A DNA stretch of 15,199 nt from Candidatus Nomurabacteria bacterium (GTDB taxonomy: Bacteria > Patescibacteriota > Minisyncoccia > Phycocordibacterales > UBA9973), in assembly GCA_009695015.1 (NCBI GenBank), contig SIBT01000011.1, positions 1 to 15,199 on the forward strand. Direction: 5' to 3'. Under the pieces are notes generated by a model that saw nothing but the letters and a program-made list of their open reading frames with translations, searched no databases and was not told where the DNA came from. The position numbers and the translations under genes are program-made. Of this stretch, positions 6,898-14,620 are shown one piece after another (the first letter of the stretch is position 1; every line of letters starts with the position of its first letter).

Positions 6898-6991
6898 AGA
6901 ATGTCAAAATTGTAGAAAAGATTTCACCATAGAGCCGGATGACAAACTAAATACACTCTGGGTTAATACTCAAAACATAGTCATTAATTAA
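6881..6991 (+). pseudogene. Truncated zinc-ribbon protein fragment
   Basis: A 36-codon frame begins ATG 6881 (or ATG 6875) inside the end of scpB and reads MKDQTKECQNCRKDFTIEPDD. From memory this matches the start of a CPR-typical protein family with a CxxC followed by DFTIEP, which normally continues through 'FCPECR'-type cysteine pairs. Here that similarity ends at about 6943, where the 3' end of the convergent M15 gene begins, and the frame stops after a short unrelated tail (LNTLWVNTQNIVIN). Only one CxxC remains, so no complete zinc site is possible within this chain. It is most likely the remnant of a gene cut off by a rearrangement. A functional micro-protein is less likely. Confidence 0.55.
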
Positions 6992-7594
6992 ATTAAGAAA
7001 GGGTGCATATTCATCTCCGTCAAATCCTTTTATGTCTTCATCTTTTATTAAATTTTTATATTTTTGTGTAAAGTCTTTCGAGAGGGGAAGATAGGACCAA
7101 TGCCATTTTTCTTCATTGTAGCCAGTCGGTCTGTCACTTCCTTTTAATGTATAAGTCTGGCAAAATCCAAACAAGGGAGCATTTATTGTAAGCCATTCAT
7201 ATACTTTTTTACCTTTTTCTGTTTCGAAAAATTTTGGAGTAACGCTATTTATGTCTATATCTGTGCCCCAATGATGCCGGGAAATGGCAGGGACTGCGCT
7301 ATATTCTAATATTTTTTCAAATCTTTCTTGCTCATCCGGAATGATTTTTGATAAATCTTTTCCATCTACTAAAGTTGCACCTCCCCATTTTTTATTCCAT
7401 AGATCTCGCTGGGAATCAAAGTTTCTAGTTGCAGAAGTTATATTTAATTCTATCTGATCCTTCGCGGCATTTTCAGCCATTTTTTCAAAAGCATACAAAG
7501 TTTCTTTTCGTAAATATATTTTATATCCTGCAATGTTGTATTCTGCTGGTATTAAAACAAAATCTTGTCTTTGCGCGGGATCAAATTTTCCCAT
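6947..7594 (-). CDS. M15-family D-alanyl-D-alanine carboxypeptidase (VanY-like), catalytic part
   Basis: The product trims the terminal D-alanine from peptidoglycan stem peptides. It has 215 residues from ATG 7594. The zinc and substrate motif is S105-R-H107-H-W-G110-T-D112-I-D114, matching SxHxxG.x.D of VanY/DacB. The second motif is E162-K-W-H165. SATRNFDSQRDLWNKKW near residues 54-70 is the expected substrate-groove segment. The ATG may be internal: the same frame is open upstream to 7651 and reads KDAKDRIYLMGKF, and the IYLMGKFDP stretch looks like part of the mature domain. Removing one A from the A6 run at 7620-7625 would fuse it to the membrane anchor encoded just upstream (7605-7793). 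The end overlaps the truncated zinc-ribbon frame. Confidence 0.88.
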   Translation of the reverse strand: MGKFDPAQRQDFVLIPAEYNIAGYKIYLRKETLYAFEKMAENAAKDQIELNITSATRNFDSQRDLWNKKWGGATLVDGKDLSKIIPDEQERFEKILEYSAVPAISRHHWGTDIDINSVTPKFFETEKGKKVYEWLTINAPLFGFCQTYTLKGSDRPTGYNEEKWHWSYLPLSKDFTQKYKNLIKDEDIKGFDGDEYAPFLNLINDYVLSINPECI

Positions 7595-7604
7595 TAAATA
7601 AATT

Positions 7605-7793
7605 CTATCCTTCGCGTCCTTTTTTGGCTTTTTCTTCAGCTCTCTTTTGGGCTAATTCTTTTTGATAATTCTCTTCGCGTTCTTTTTCTTGTCTTATATC
7701 TCCAAAGTTTTTTATGAAGTAGGGAACAAGGATCATAAATATGAGAAAAAATATTGCTAGAGCCAAGATAATTTTCAAGATATGATTTTTCAC
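7605..7793 (-). CDS. Membrane anchor and charged linker, probably the N-terminus of the M15 carboxypeptidase
   Basis: This 62-residue frame starts at GTG 7793. Residues 4-28 form one hydrophobic helix (ILKIILALAIFFLIFMILVPYF), followed by a Lys/Glu-rich stretch likely to be a coiled coil. That is the usual shape of a signal-anchor plus stalk for an extracytoplasmic wall enzyme. It stops 10 nt before the M15 ATG. A single-base shift in the A6 run at its 3' end (7620-7625) would join it to the M15 frame and give a protein of about 281 residues. The GTG start is supported by a -10 box 6 nt upstream. Either the two parts are one gene with a sequencing error, real frameshift or slippage site, or they are two coupled genes. 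Confidence 0.7.
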   Translation of the reverse strand: MKNHILKIILALAIFFLIFMILVPYFIKNFGDIRQEKEREENYQKELAQKRAEEKAKKGREG

Positions 7794-7799
7794 TTAAAA

Positions 7800-7808
7800 A
7801 CAATAACA
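7800..7808 (-). promoter_or_regulatory. Extended -10 promoter of the M15 locus
   Basis: On the minus strand TGTTATTGT (7808-7800) is an extended -10 box, with a hexamer matching the consensus at four of six positions. It ends 6 nt before GTG 7793, the same geometry as the neighbours, so the transcript should be leaderless. It diverges from the mraY promoter 30 nt away. Confidence 0.5.
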
Positions 7809-7838
7809 TATTGGTGTATTTTAATCAAAAAAGTTATA

Positions 7839-7847
7839 TGTTACAAT
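7839..7847 (+). promoter_or_regulatory. Extended -10 promoter of the mraY-ftsW-murG operon
   Basis: TGTTACAAT is identical to the transporter promoter box at 1647-1655 and ends 6 nt before ATG 7854. This predicts a leaderless mRNA for mraY and probably for the three-gene operon. No clear -35 box is visible. Confidence 0.7.
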
Positions 7848-7853
7848 AATTAG

Positions 7854-8909
7854 ATGTATCTGGATTTAATCAAGATTTTTGTGCCGACGACGGTAGCCTT
7901 TTTCCTAGGACTATTTTTGACACCCGTTGCGACTCATTTTTTTTATAAATACAAAATGTGGAAAAAGTATTCTAGAAGCACCGGAGTAACTAATTACGAC
8001 TTTCAAAAAATTAACGATGGAAAAGAAGAACTAAAGACTCCACGAGTGGGCGGAATAATAATTTGGGTTTCTGTTTTGACGACCGTACTTATTTTTTATT
8101 TAGTTTCAATTATATTTCCTTCGGACAACAGTTTTAAAATTAATTTTTTGAGTCGCAATCAAACACTAATACCTCTCTTTACTCTACTGATCGGGTCGCT
8201 TGTTGGACTTTGGGATGATTTTATTCAAATTTACGGTACTGGTAAATTTGCTCGCGATGACAAGTCTTGGCGTAAATGGAAAGTAATAATTGTGACATTT
8301 ATTTCTCTACTGATTGGTATTTGGTTTTTTTATAAATTAGATATGACCTCACTCCACATCCCATTTTTTGGAGATATAAATTTTGGTATTTTAATTATTC
8401 CATTTTTTATCATCGTCGCACTCGCGACTTTTTCTGGTGGAGTGATCGACGGAATAGATGGACTCTCGGGTGGAGTTCTTGCTTCTATTTTTGCAGCATA
8501 CGCGACGATTGGTTATGCCAATAATCAAATAGACATAGCTGCTTTTTCCGCGGTCATCACTGGAGCGATATTGGCATTTTTGTGGTTCAATATTCCACCA
8601 GCCAGATTTTATATGGGAGAGACAGGTATTATGGGTCTTACGATTACTTTAGCGACCTTGGCATTTTTGACTGATTCAGTTTTTATTCTTCCTATTGTCG
8701 CGTTACCTCTTGTTTTAACTTCTCTTTCAGTTATTTTACAATTTATTTCAAAAAAGATGAGGAATGGCAAAAGATTATTTAAATTGGCTCCCTTGCACCA
8801 CCATTTTGAAGCAATCGGCTGGTCATCTTATAAAGTTACTATGCGATTTTGGATTCTTTCAATTATATTTGCCATTATTGGCATAATTTTAGCAATAGTT
8901 AGCAGATAA
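7854..8909 (+). CDS. mraY: Phospho-MurNAc-pentapeptide translocase (MraY), variant active site
   Basis: MraY transfers phospho-MurNAc-pentapeptide to undecaprenyl phosphate to make lipid I at the inner membrane. The product has 351 residues and about ten membrane helices, as expected. The first acidic pair is in GLWDDF (D121, D122). The second motif is IDGIDGLSGG (D199, D202). The MraY-specific loop HHHFEAIGW begins at H315, which separates it from WecA-type enzymes. Two differences stand out. The catalytic Asp of the usual FMGD motif is replaced by Glu (YMGETG, E256). The asparagines that normally precede TDGLDG are not present (SGGVIDGIDG). The operon position with ftsW and murG supports MraY despite these changes. 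Confidence 0.9.
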   Translation: MYLDLIKIFVPTTVAFFLGLFLTPVATHFFYKYKMWKKYSRSTGVTNYDFQKINDGKEELKTPRVGGIIIWVSVLTTVLIFYLVSIIFPSDNSFKINFLSRNQTLIPLFTLLIGSLVGLWDDFIQIYGTGKFARDDKSWRKWKVIIVTFISLLIGIWFFYKLDMTSLHIPFFGDINFGILIIPFFIIVALATFSGGVIDGIDGLSGGVLASIFAAYATIGYANNQIDIAAFSAVITGAILAFLWFNIPPARFYMGETGIMGLTITLATLAFLTDSVFILPIVALPLVLTSLSVILQFISKKMRNGKRLFKLAPLHHHFEAIGWSSYKVTMRFWILSIIFAIIGIILAIVSR

Positions 8910-8914
8910 ACGGG

Positions 8915-10018
8915 ATGAAAGAAAAGAAAATAGATAGATTTTTTTTAATAATCATCGGCCTCTTACTCACTATTGGAACTGCCATGTTTATTTCTGCCTC
9001 TTTGGGAATTTTAGCTAGGAATGAAAAACTTTTCTTTTCAGTACTTTTTAGTCAGTTAATTTTGGGCTTGGGTTTAGGGCTGATCGGCATGTATTTTTGT
9101 TCCAAAATAAATTATAAGTTCTGGCGCAAATATTCTTTTGTTATTTTTTTAGCATCAATTCTTTTGACCGCCGCGGTTTTTATTCCTCATGTGGGCTGGA
9201 GTCATGGGGGAGCGCAAAGGTGGATACAGTTCGCTAGTTTTTCTTTTCAACCGGTGGAATTTTTGAAGTTCGGATTTATTATTTATTTTGCAGCTTGGCT
9301 GTCTTGGGCAAAAAATAGGGTACAGAATTTTAGGTTTGGAATTTTACCGTTTAGTATAATGCTTACAATTATCGCTGTAATTTTACTTAAACAACCCGAC
9401 ACTAAAAGTGTTATTTTAATTGCGGTGACTGGTACACTAATGCTTTTTATTTCCGGTGTTCCTATGAAATATATTTTTGGCGTCGCTGTCGGCGCGATGT
9501 TGGTTTTAGGATTTCTCGTTTTTTTTACGCCGTACCTGCAAGAGCGAATAAAAACTTTTATAGATCCATCGGTTGATCCACGAGGATCTTCTTATCAAAT
9601 TCAGCAATCACTTATCGCTATCGGATCCGGTGGAATATTTGGACGTGGATTCGGTCAAAGTATTCAAAAATTCAATTATTTACCAGAACCACAAGGAGAT
9701 TCTATCTTTGCTGTTTTGGGTGAAGAATTAGGTTTTGTAGGAACTATTTCAACTATATTTCTTTATTTGCTTTTTACTTTGCGTGGATTTCGGATTGCTC
9801 ATGGTGGGGGAGACCTCTTTGCTAGACTTCTAGTCTCTGGAATTGTTATAATGATAATAACCCAGTCGTTTATGCATATTGCTTCTATAATCGGAGTTTT
9901 TCCGCTAACCGGAGTACCGTTGCCTTTTATGAGTCAAGGAGGTACTTCGCTTATGGTATATCTTATCGCAATAGGCATCGTGTTGAATGTATCAAAATAT
10001 AACATAAATAAATCATGA
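8915..10018 (+). CDS. ftsW: SEDS peptidoglycan glycosyltransferase FtsW
   Basis: FtsW polymerises lipid II into glycan strands at the division septum together with a class B PBP. The product has 367 residues and about ten membrane helices. Family motifs are GAQRWIQ near residue 99, FQPVEFLKFGF near 111, QPDTKS near 160, GRGFGQSIQKFNYLPEPQGDSIFAVLGEELG near 243-271, and PLPFMSQGGTS near the C-terminus. D262 in the GDSIFA segment corresponds to the conserved catalytic aspartate of SEDS enzymes. RodA is the alternative; the place between mraY and murG favours FtsW. ATG 8915 lies 5 nt after the mraY stop, and the end overlaps murG by 4 nt (ATGA). Confidence 0.92.
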   Translation: MKEKKIDRFFLIIIGLLLTIGTAMFISASLGILARNEKLFFSVLFSQLILGLGLGLIGMYFCSKINYKFWRKYSFVIFLASILLTAAVFIPHVGWSHGGAQRWIQFASFSFQPVEFLKFGFIIYFAAWLSWAKNRVQNFRFGILPFSIMLTIIAVILLKQPDTKSVILIAVTGTLMLFISGVPMKYIFGVAVGAMLVLGFLVFFTPYLQERIKTFIDPSVDPRGSSYQIQQSLIAIGSGGIFGRGFGQSIQKFNYLPEPQGDSIFAVLGEELGFVGTISTIFLYLLFTLRGFRIAHGGGDLFARLLVSGIVIMIITQSFMHIASIIGVFPLTGVPLPFMSQGGTSLMVYLIAIGIVLNVSKYNINKS

Positions 10019-11145
10019 AAATAGTCTTTACAGGTGGTGGAACAGGTGGACATTTTTATCCTATTATTGCTGTTGCTCAACAAGTCAACAAAATAATAGA
10101 TAAAGAAAATATATTAGGAGTCAAGCTTTACTATGTTTCTGATAGTCCTTATGACAAGGAAATGCTTTTTGAAAATGAACTTTTATACGAGGAGATCAAA
10201 ACTGGGAAAATGCGTACATATTTTTCCCTGAAAAATTTCTTTGATATTTTTAAAATTTTTTTTGGTACTATAAATGCAATTTATAAAATGTTTTCAATTT
10301 ATCCAGATGTTGTTTTTGGTAAGGGCGGATATGCTTCATTCCCTGCGGTTTTTGCTGCCAGAATTTTAGGTATCCCGGTGGTGATTCACGAGTCAGATTC
10401 TGCGCCGGGCAAGGTAAATAAATGGGCCGGACATTTCGCGAAAAAAATAGCTCTTTCTTTTATGGAGGCGGCAGATTATTTTCCCAAATCGAGAGTGGCT
10501 TGGACAGGTCAACCAATCAGAACTGAAATAGAACATCCAGCAAATCAGCACGAGGCGCTTATGTATTTTAAACTAGAGAAAGATATACCAATTGTTTTAG
10601 TTTTGGGGGGTTCACAAGGCGCAGAACTTATCAATAATACTGTTTTAGATGCATTGCCAAGGCTTTTGAATAATTATCAGATTATCCATCAAACTGGTGT
10701 TAGAAATTTTCAAATGGTTAAGGATCGGGCCGAAGTTGTACTAACTGATCATCAGTATAAATCAAGATATTTATCGATGCCTTTTCTAAATCCGCTTTCG
10801 CTCAAAATGGCGGCGGGTGTGGCCACTATTGTTATATCTCGCGCTGGATCAATGTTGTTTGAGATAGCATCTTGGGGCGTGCCATCTATTTTGATTCCGA
10901 TAACCAACACACGTATGGACCATCAACAAAAAAATGCTTTTAATTACGCTCGAGTCGGAGCTTGTAGTGTGATAGAAGAGATGAACATGACTGCTAATAT
11001 TTTAAGTTCAGAAATTGAAAGAATAACAGACGACAAGATAGGTTATGACGTTATGGCAAAAAGTGCAAAAGCTTTCAATAAGCCCGAAGCCGCGATGAAA
11101 ATCGCCCAGGCACTAGTGGACATCGCTTTGAGCCATGAGAAATAA
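10015..11145 (+). CDS. murG: Lipid II synthase MurG (UDP-GlcNAc transferase)
   Basis: MurG adds GlcNAc from UDP-GlcNAc to lipid I on the cytoplasmic face of the membrane, giving lipid II for FtsW. The product has 376 residues and two Rossmann-like GT-B domains. The glycine-rich loop FTGGGTGGHFYP is at residues 5-16. The segments VFGKGGYASFP and HESDSAPGKVN form the acceptor side; the second is usually HEQN, so ESD is a variant. LVLGGSQGAELIN opens the C-terminal domain, and SRAGS at 275-279 with E283 and then PI..TRMDHQQKNA forms the donor pocket. The start overlaps the ftsW stop, so translation is coupled. Confidence 0.95.
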   Translation: MKIVFTGGGTGGHFYPIIAVAQQVNKIIDKENILGVKLYYVSDSPYDKEMLFENELLYEEIKTGKMRTYFSLKNFFDIFKIFFGTINAIYKMFSIYPDVVFGKGGYASFPAVFAARILGIPVVIHESDSAPGKVNKWAGHFAKKIALSFMEAADYFPKSRVAWTGQPIRTEIEHPANQHEALMYFKLEKDIPIVLVLGGSQGAELINNTVLDALPRLLNNYQIIHQTGVRNFQMVKDRAEVVLTDHQYKSRYLSMPFLNPLSLKMAAGVATIVISRAGSMLFEIASWGVPSILIPITNTRMDHQQKNAFNYARVGACSVIEEMNMTANILSSEIERITDDKIGYDVMAKSAKAFNKPEAAMKIAQALVDIALSHEK

Positions 11146-11146
11146 A

Positions 11147-11155
11147 TGCTAAAAT
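11147..11155 (+). promoter_or_regulatory. Extended -10 promoter of gltX
   Basis: TGCTAAAAT follows the murG stop by 1 nt and ends 6 nt before GTG 11162. The fixed spacing supports both the promoter and the GTG start. An ATG at 11154 is out of frame. Confidence 0.65.
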
Positions 11156-11161
11156 GTCCTT

Positions 11162-12604
11162 GTGGATATAAAAGTAACAACCAGATTTGCACCGTCGCCT
11201 ACGGGTTTTATGCATGTGGGTAATTTGCGGACGGCTCTTTATGCTTGGCTTTGGGCTCGTAAAAATAACGGAATATTTATATTACGCATTGAAGATACAG
11301 ACAAAGACAGGGAAGTCGCAGGTTCGATTGAGCATATTATTGCAACACTAAAGTGGATCGGACTCGATTTTGATTATGGTCCTCATAAGGATGGTCCTAA
11401 CTCCCCATATATTCAATCAGAAAGATTAGATATTTATAAAAAATACGCGGATATTTTAATTGAAAAAGGTTTTGCTTACCCTGACCCTTTTACGGAAGAA
11501 GAAGTGGAAAAATTTCGCAAGACCGCAGAAGAAAATAAAAAACCTTTTTTGTATAGAGAGCACAGACCTCAAAATCTTCAGCAGTTTAGTGTTTGGGATG
11601 GTAAAACACCACTTCGTTTTAAAGTTCCGGAAATAAAAAGTTTCAAATGGAATGATCTAGTGCAAGGCGATTTGTCTGCTGGTCCCGAAGCGCTCGACGA
11701 CTTTATTTTAATTAAAGGCGATGGATATCCGACGTATAATTTTGCGCACATAGTGGACGATATTGAGATGAAAGTGACTCATGTTGTCCGAGGACAAGAA
11801 TTTATTTCTTCCACTCCAAAATTTTTGTCTGTCTATGAAGCACTTGGGGTTCTGCCACCCTTTTTTGTCACAACTCCTCCAATTTTGGGAGAGAGTGGAA
11901 ACAAGAAACTCAGCAAACGTGACGGTGCAAAAGATATTTTGGATTACGAAAAAGATGGATACTTGCCAGAAGCAATGATAAATTATCTTGCCTTTCTTGG
12001 TTTTAATCCGGGAGGTGAAAAGGAAGTGTATACAAGAGAAGAACTCATTAAAGTCTTTGATTTAAGTAGAATTCAGCATGCTGGAGCAAAATGGAATGAT
12101 GACAAATTAAATTGGATGAATAAAGAACACATGAAATTACTGCCGCCCAAAGAAATAGAAAAAAATATTTTAGAATATTTGCCACCGAATATGCAAAATC
12201 CTAGACTCATTCCAGTTATCTTTGAACGTATTATGAAGTGGGGTAATGTGAAAGAAATGGTTACAAGAGGGGAGTTAGAGTTATTTTTCAAGGCACCTGA
12301 TATTCAAAAAGAAAAATTCAGAGAAAAAATTATATATAAAAATACTTCTCCAGAAAAAATTTCTAATAATTTAAAATTAGCGATTCAGGCGCTGAAGAAT
12401 TTAGATGAAAATAATTTCGTAACAGAAAATATTAAAAGTACTTTATTGTTAATTGCCGACAATTTAGACAGTAGGGGAGAACTCTTACATCCAGTGCGTT
12501 ATGCTCTCTCTGGGTTAGATAGATCTCCAGACCCATTTTTAATAGCATCAATCATAGGAAAAAACGAAACTTTAACTAGATTGCAAAAAGCTATTGATGA
12601 ATAA
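11162..12604 (+). CDS. gltX: Glutamyl-tRNA synthetase
   Basis: This class I synthetase attaches glutamate to tRNA in the cytoplasm. The product has 480 residues, typical for bacterial GluRS. The HIGH-type motif is H18-V-G-N21 within RFAPSPTGFMHVGNLRTAL. LRIEDTD follows. The KMSKS-type motif is K249-L-S-K-R253, followed by DGAKDI. The C-terminal part is the helical anticodon-binding region. The usual zinc cysteines after the HIGH region are absent (AYPDPFTEEE in place of a CFC pattern), which is seen in many zinc-free GluRS enzymes. Whether it also charges tRNA-Gln cannot be read from sequence alone. The GTG start is set by the leaderless promoter. The 3' end overlaps the M23 gene by 8 nt. Confidence 0.95.
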   Translation: MDIKVTTRFAPSPTGFMHVGNLRTALYAWLWARKNNGIFILRIEDTDKDREVAGSIEHIIATLKWIGLDFDYGPHKDGPNSPYIQSERLDIYKKYADILIEKGFAYPDPFTEEEVEKFRKTAEENKKPFLYREHRPQNLQQFSVWDGKTPLRFKVPEIKSFKWNDLVQGDLSAGPEALDDFILIKGDGYPTYNFAHIVDDIEMKVTHVVRGQEFISSTPKFLSVYEALGVLPPFFVTTPPILGESGNKKLSKRDGAKDILDYEKDGYLPEAMINYLAFLGFNPGGEKEVYTREELIKVFDLSRIQHAGAKWNDDKLNWMNKEHMKLLPPKEIEKNILEYLPPNMQNPRLIPVIFERIMKWGNVKEMVTRGELELFFKAPDIQKEKFREKIIYKNTSPEKISNNLKLAIQALKNLDENNFVTENIKSTLLLIADNLDSRGELLHPVRYALSGLDRSPDPFLIASIIGKNETLTRLQKAIDE

Positions 12605-13868
12605 ATTAATAGTTTTTATAATTATATTTTTAGTTTCTTTTATTCCTTTTTGTTTTTCTTATGCGCAAACTTCTATAAATCTGCAAAATAAAATAAGCCA
12701 AAAAAATTCTGATATAGATGTCTTAGAACAAGAAATAGCCATCTTCCAATCACAACTAGATAATTTAGGTAAACAAAAAAGTTCTTTAAATAAATCGCTT
12801 CAAGAACTGGATCTGACTAGAAGAAAACTAAATGCAGATACCACAGTGACTCAAAAGAAAATTGATAAAGTAAATCTTACAATAGAAAGTCTAAGCTCCG
12901 ATATAAATCGAAAACAAAATTCTATAACGACCAACATTGATTCCATTTCTGCCGGTATTAAAAGTACCGCTGAATTTGAGCAGAGTGATATATTCGCGAC
13001 TATTTTATCTGAAAATGATTTCACAGCTATTTGGAATAATATAGATAATATAGCAACCATACGTGAAAAAATTCGGAGTAACATAATTACTTTAAAACAG
13101 GTGCAAGTTGAACTGGAAGATACCAAACAGGAAACTGTCGATGCAAAAAATGAGTTGATGGTTCTAAAATCTGAACTGGCGGATCAGCATCTGATAGTGG
13201 TGCAAAATACTAATGAAAAAAACAAACTGTTAAAACAGACAAAAAATAATGAAGCTAACTATCAAAAATTACTCAAAGATCGGTTGGCTAAAAAAGATGC
13301 TTTTGAAAAAGAATTACGCGATTATGAATCGCAACTGCAGTTTATTTTTGATCCCTCCAAACTTCCTTCAAGTGGCGTACTTGGTTGGCCACTTGATAAA
13401 ATATATATTACCCAAATGTTCGGGAAAACAGTCGATTCAAAAAGGCTTTATGCTTCAGGGAGCCATAGTGGCGTGGATTTGCGAGCTTCGATAGGTACTC
13501 CAGTTAAAGCAATGGCTGATGGAGTTGTTTTAGGTACTGGCAATACTGATGATACTTGCGTCGGCACATCATTTGGTAAATGGGTTTTTATAAAATATAA
13601 TAATGGTTTGGCAAGCGCCTTTGGACATTTATCGCTCATAAAGGCTGTTGAGGGAGAAAAGGTGGCAAGAGGAGATATTGTGGGTTATAGTGGCAATACT
13701 GGGCATACGACAGGCCCTCATCTACACGTGTCGGTTTACGTAGGCAGTGCTGCTAGTGTTCAAAAGAGGCCAAGTACGACATGTGAAGGTAGGATATATA
13801 CTATGCCCTTAGCTCCTACTAACGCTTATCTTAATCCACTTTATTATTTGCCGAAATTGCCTTATTAA
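12597..13868 (+). CDS. Secreted M23 peptidase with coiled-coil N-terminus (EnvC-like)
   Basis: This is a probable peptidoglycan endopeptidase or amidase activator acting outside the membrane. From ATG 12597 it has 423 residues. An in-frame TTG at 12594 precedes it, but the ATG gives a better signal peptide: MNK, a hydrophobic run, then FSYA-Q with likely cleavage after residue 23. Residues about 28-245 are rich in Lys, Glu, Gln and Leu heptads and form a long coiled coil like EnvC or CwlO-type hydrolases. The C-terminal LytM domain keeps all metal and catalytic residues: H290-xxx-D294, H344 in GHLS, and H375-L-H377. It is therefore predicted active, unlike E. coli EnvC, whose LytM site is degenerate. 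It overlaps gltX by 8 nt. Confidence 0.93.
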   Translation: MNKLIVFIIIFLVSFIPFCFSYAQTSINLQNKISQKNSDIDVLEQEIAIFQSQLDNLGKQKSSLNKSLQELDLTRRKLNADTTVTQKKIDKVNLTIESLSSDINRKQNSITTNIDSISAGIKSTAEFEQSDIFATILSENDFTAIWNNIDNIATIREKIRSNIITLKQVQVELEDTKQETVDAKNELMVLKSELADQHLIVVQNTNEKNKLLKQTKNNEANYQKLLKDRLAKKDAFEKELRDYESQLQFIFDPSKLPSSGVLGWPLDKIYITQMFGKTVDSKRLYASGSHSGVDLRASIGTPVKAMADGVVLGTGNTDDTCVGTSFGKWVFIKYNNGLASAFGHLSLIKAVEGEKVARGDIVGYSGNTGHTTGPHLHVSVYVGSAASVQKRPSTTCEGRIYTMPLAPTNAYLNPLYYLPKLPY

Positions 13869-13871
13869 AAA

Positions 13872-14570
13872 ATGAAAACAAATCCACCCAATAAGGGTAA
13901 AAATTTAATAATTGAAATTGCTGGTCAAAGATATGCTCGAATACCTATCAAAACAGAGATTATAAACTTTGGCGACAATCTTAATTCTATGATAGAAAAA
14001 TATATTCCATCAGAATTTCAAGATAAAGATTGTCTAGTAATATCAGAAAAAATAATATCTGTTTGTCAAAATAATTTTCGTCATATTTCCACGGTTAAAG
14101 TTGGTTGGTTGGCAAAATTTATTGTCAAAGGGGTCAAGAAATATCCGAATGATATTGGTTTTTCTCGGGCGGAAAAAATGCAAGTCGCGGTGGATATTTC
14201 CGGAAGATTAAGAATGATCTCCGCAATTATTCTCGGAACTCTTGGAAAAATTTTTGGAATAAAAGGAATTTTTTGGATAGTGGCAGGGAAGAGGGTCTCG
14301 GAAATCGACGGTTTTAATCCAGATGCTATGGACATGTACAAAGAACATGCTATCTTGCCTCCAGAAAATCCTACAAAAGTGTGTCAAGAGATTGAAGATA
14401 AGTTCGATTTGCCCTCTGTGATTATAGATGGAAACAATATAAATACAAAAATTCTCGGTAAAAGCAGGAGAGTTTTATTAAATAAAAAAGAGCTTAGACT
14501 TATATTGTTGGATAACCCAATGGGGCAAAATGATGAGCTCACACCTTTTATAATTCTTAGAAAAGTATAA
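13872..14570 (+). CDS. CofE-like protein (coenzyme F420-0:L-glutamate ligase family)
   Basis: The 232-residue product resembles the CofE fold, whose founding members add glutamate to F420-0. Recognisable segments are DCLVISEKIISV at 53-64, WLAKFIVKGVKK at 79-90, GIKGIFWIVAGKRVSEIDG at 129-147, VIIDGNN at 183-189, and DNPMGQNDELTPFIILR near the end. No other F420 gene is seen, and CPR bacteria are not known F420 makers, so the reaction is open. An amide or gamma-glutamyl ligase activity on another substrate, perhaps cell-wall linked, is only an inference from its position. It lies 3 nt after the M23 gene and probably ends that transcription unit. No signal peptide is visible, so it is likely cytoplasmic. 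Confidence 0.75.
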   Translation: MKTNPPNKGKNLIIEIAGQRYARIPIKTEIINFGDNLNSMIEKYIPSEFQDKDCLVISEKIISVCQNNFRHISTVKVGWLAKFIVKGVKKYPNDIGFSRAEKMQVAVDISGRLRMISAIILGTLGKIFGIKGIFWIVAGKRVSEIDGFNPDAMDMYKEHAILPPENPTKVCQEIEDKFDLPSVIIDGNNINTKILGKSRRVLLNKKELRLILLDNPMGQNDELTPFIILRKV

Positions 14571-14581
14571 AAAAGTGACCT

Positions 14582-14613
14582 TTGTTGGAAATGTGAATAG
14601 TTTGTGGTAAAAT
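14582..14613 (+). promoter_or_regulatory. Promoter of the small membrane protein gene
   Basis: TTGTTG at 14582-14587 is a possible -35 box and TGGTAAAAT at 14605-14613 is an extended -10 box. The spacer is about 20 nt, longer than ideal, so the extended -10 probably dominates. The box ends 7 nt before ATG 14621, again pointing to a leaderless or nearly leaderless transcript. Confidence 0.6.
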
Positions 14614-14620
14614 AATAATT

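Noticed and set aside
11900..11925. Possible loss of function in GluRS because zinc cysteines are missing
   Set aside because: HIGH and KLSKR motifs are intact and zinc-free GluRS enzymes are common, so this is normal variation.
12594..12596. TTG start one codon before ATG of the M23 peptidase
   Set aside because: The ATG gives a standard signal peptide start and is the stronger start codon; the difference is one residue.
13872..14570. Evidence for F420 biosynthesis
   Set aside because: Only a distant CofE-like protein is present; no other pathway gene lies nearby, so the pathway is not claimed.
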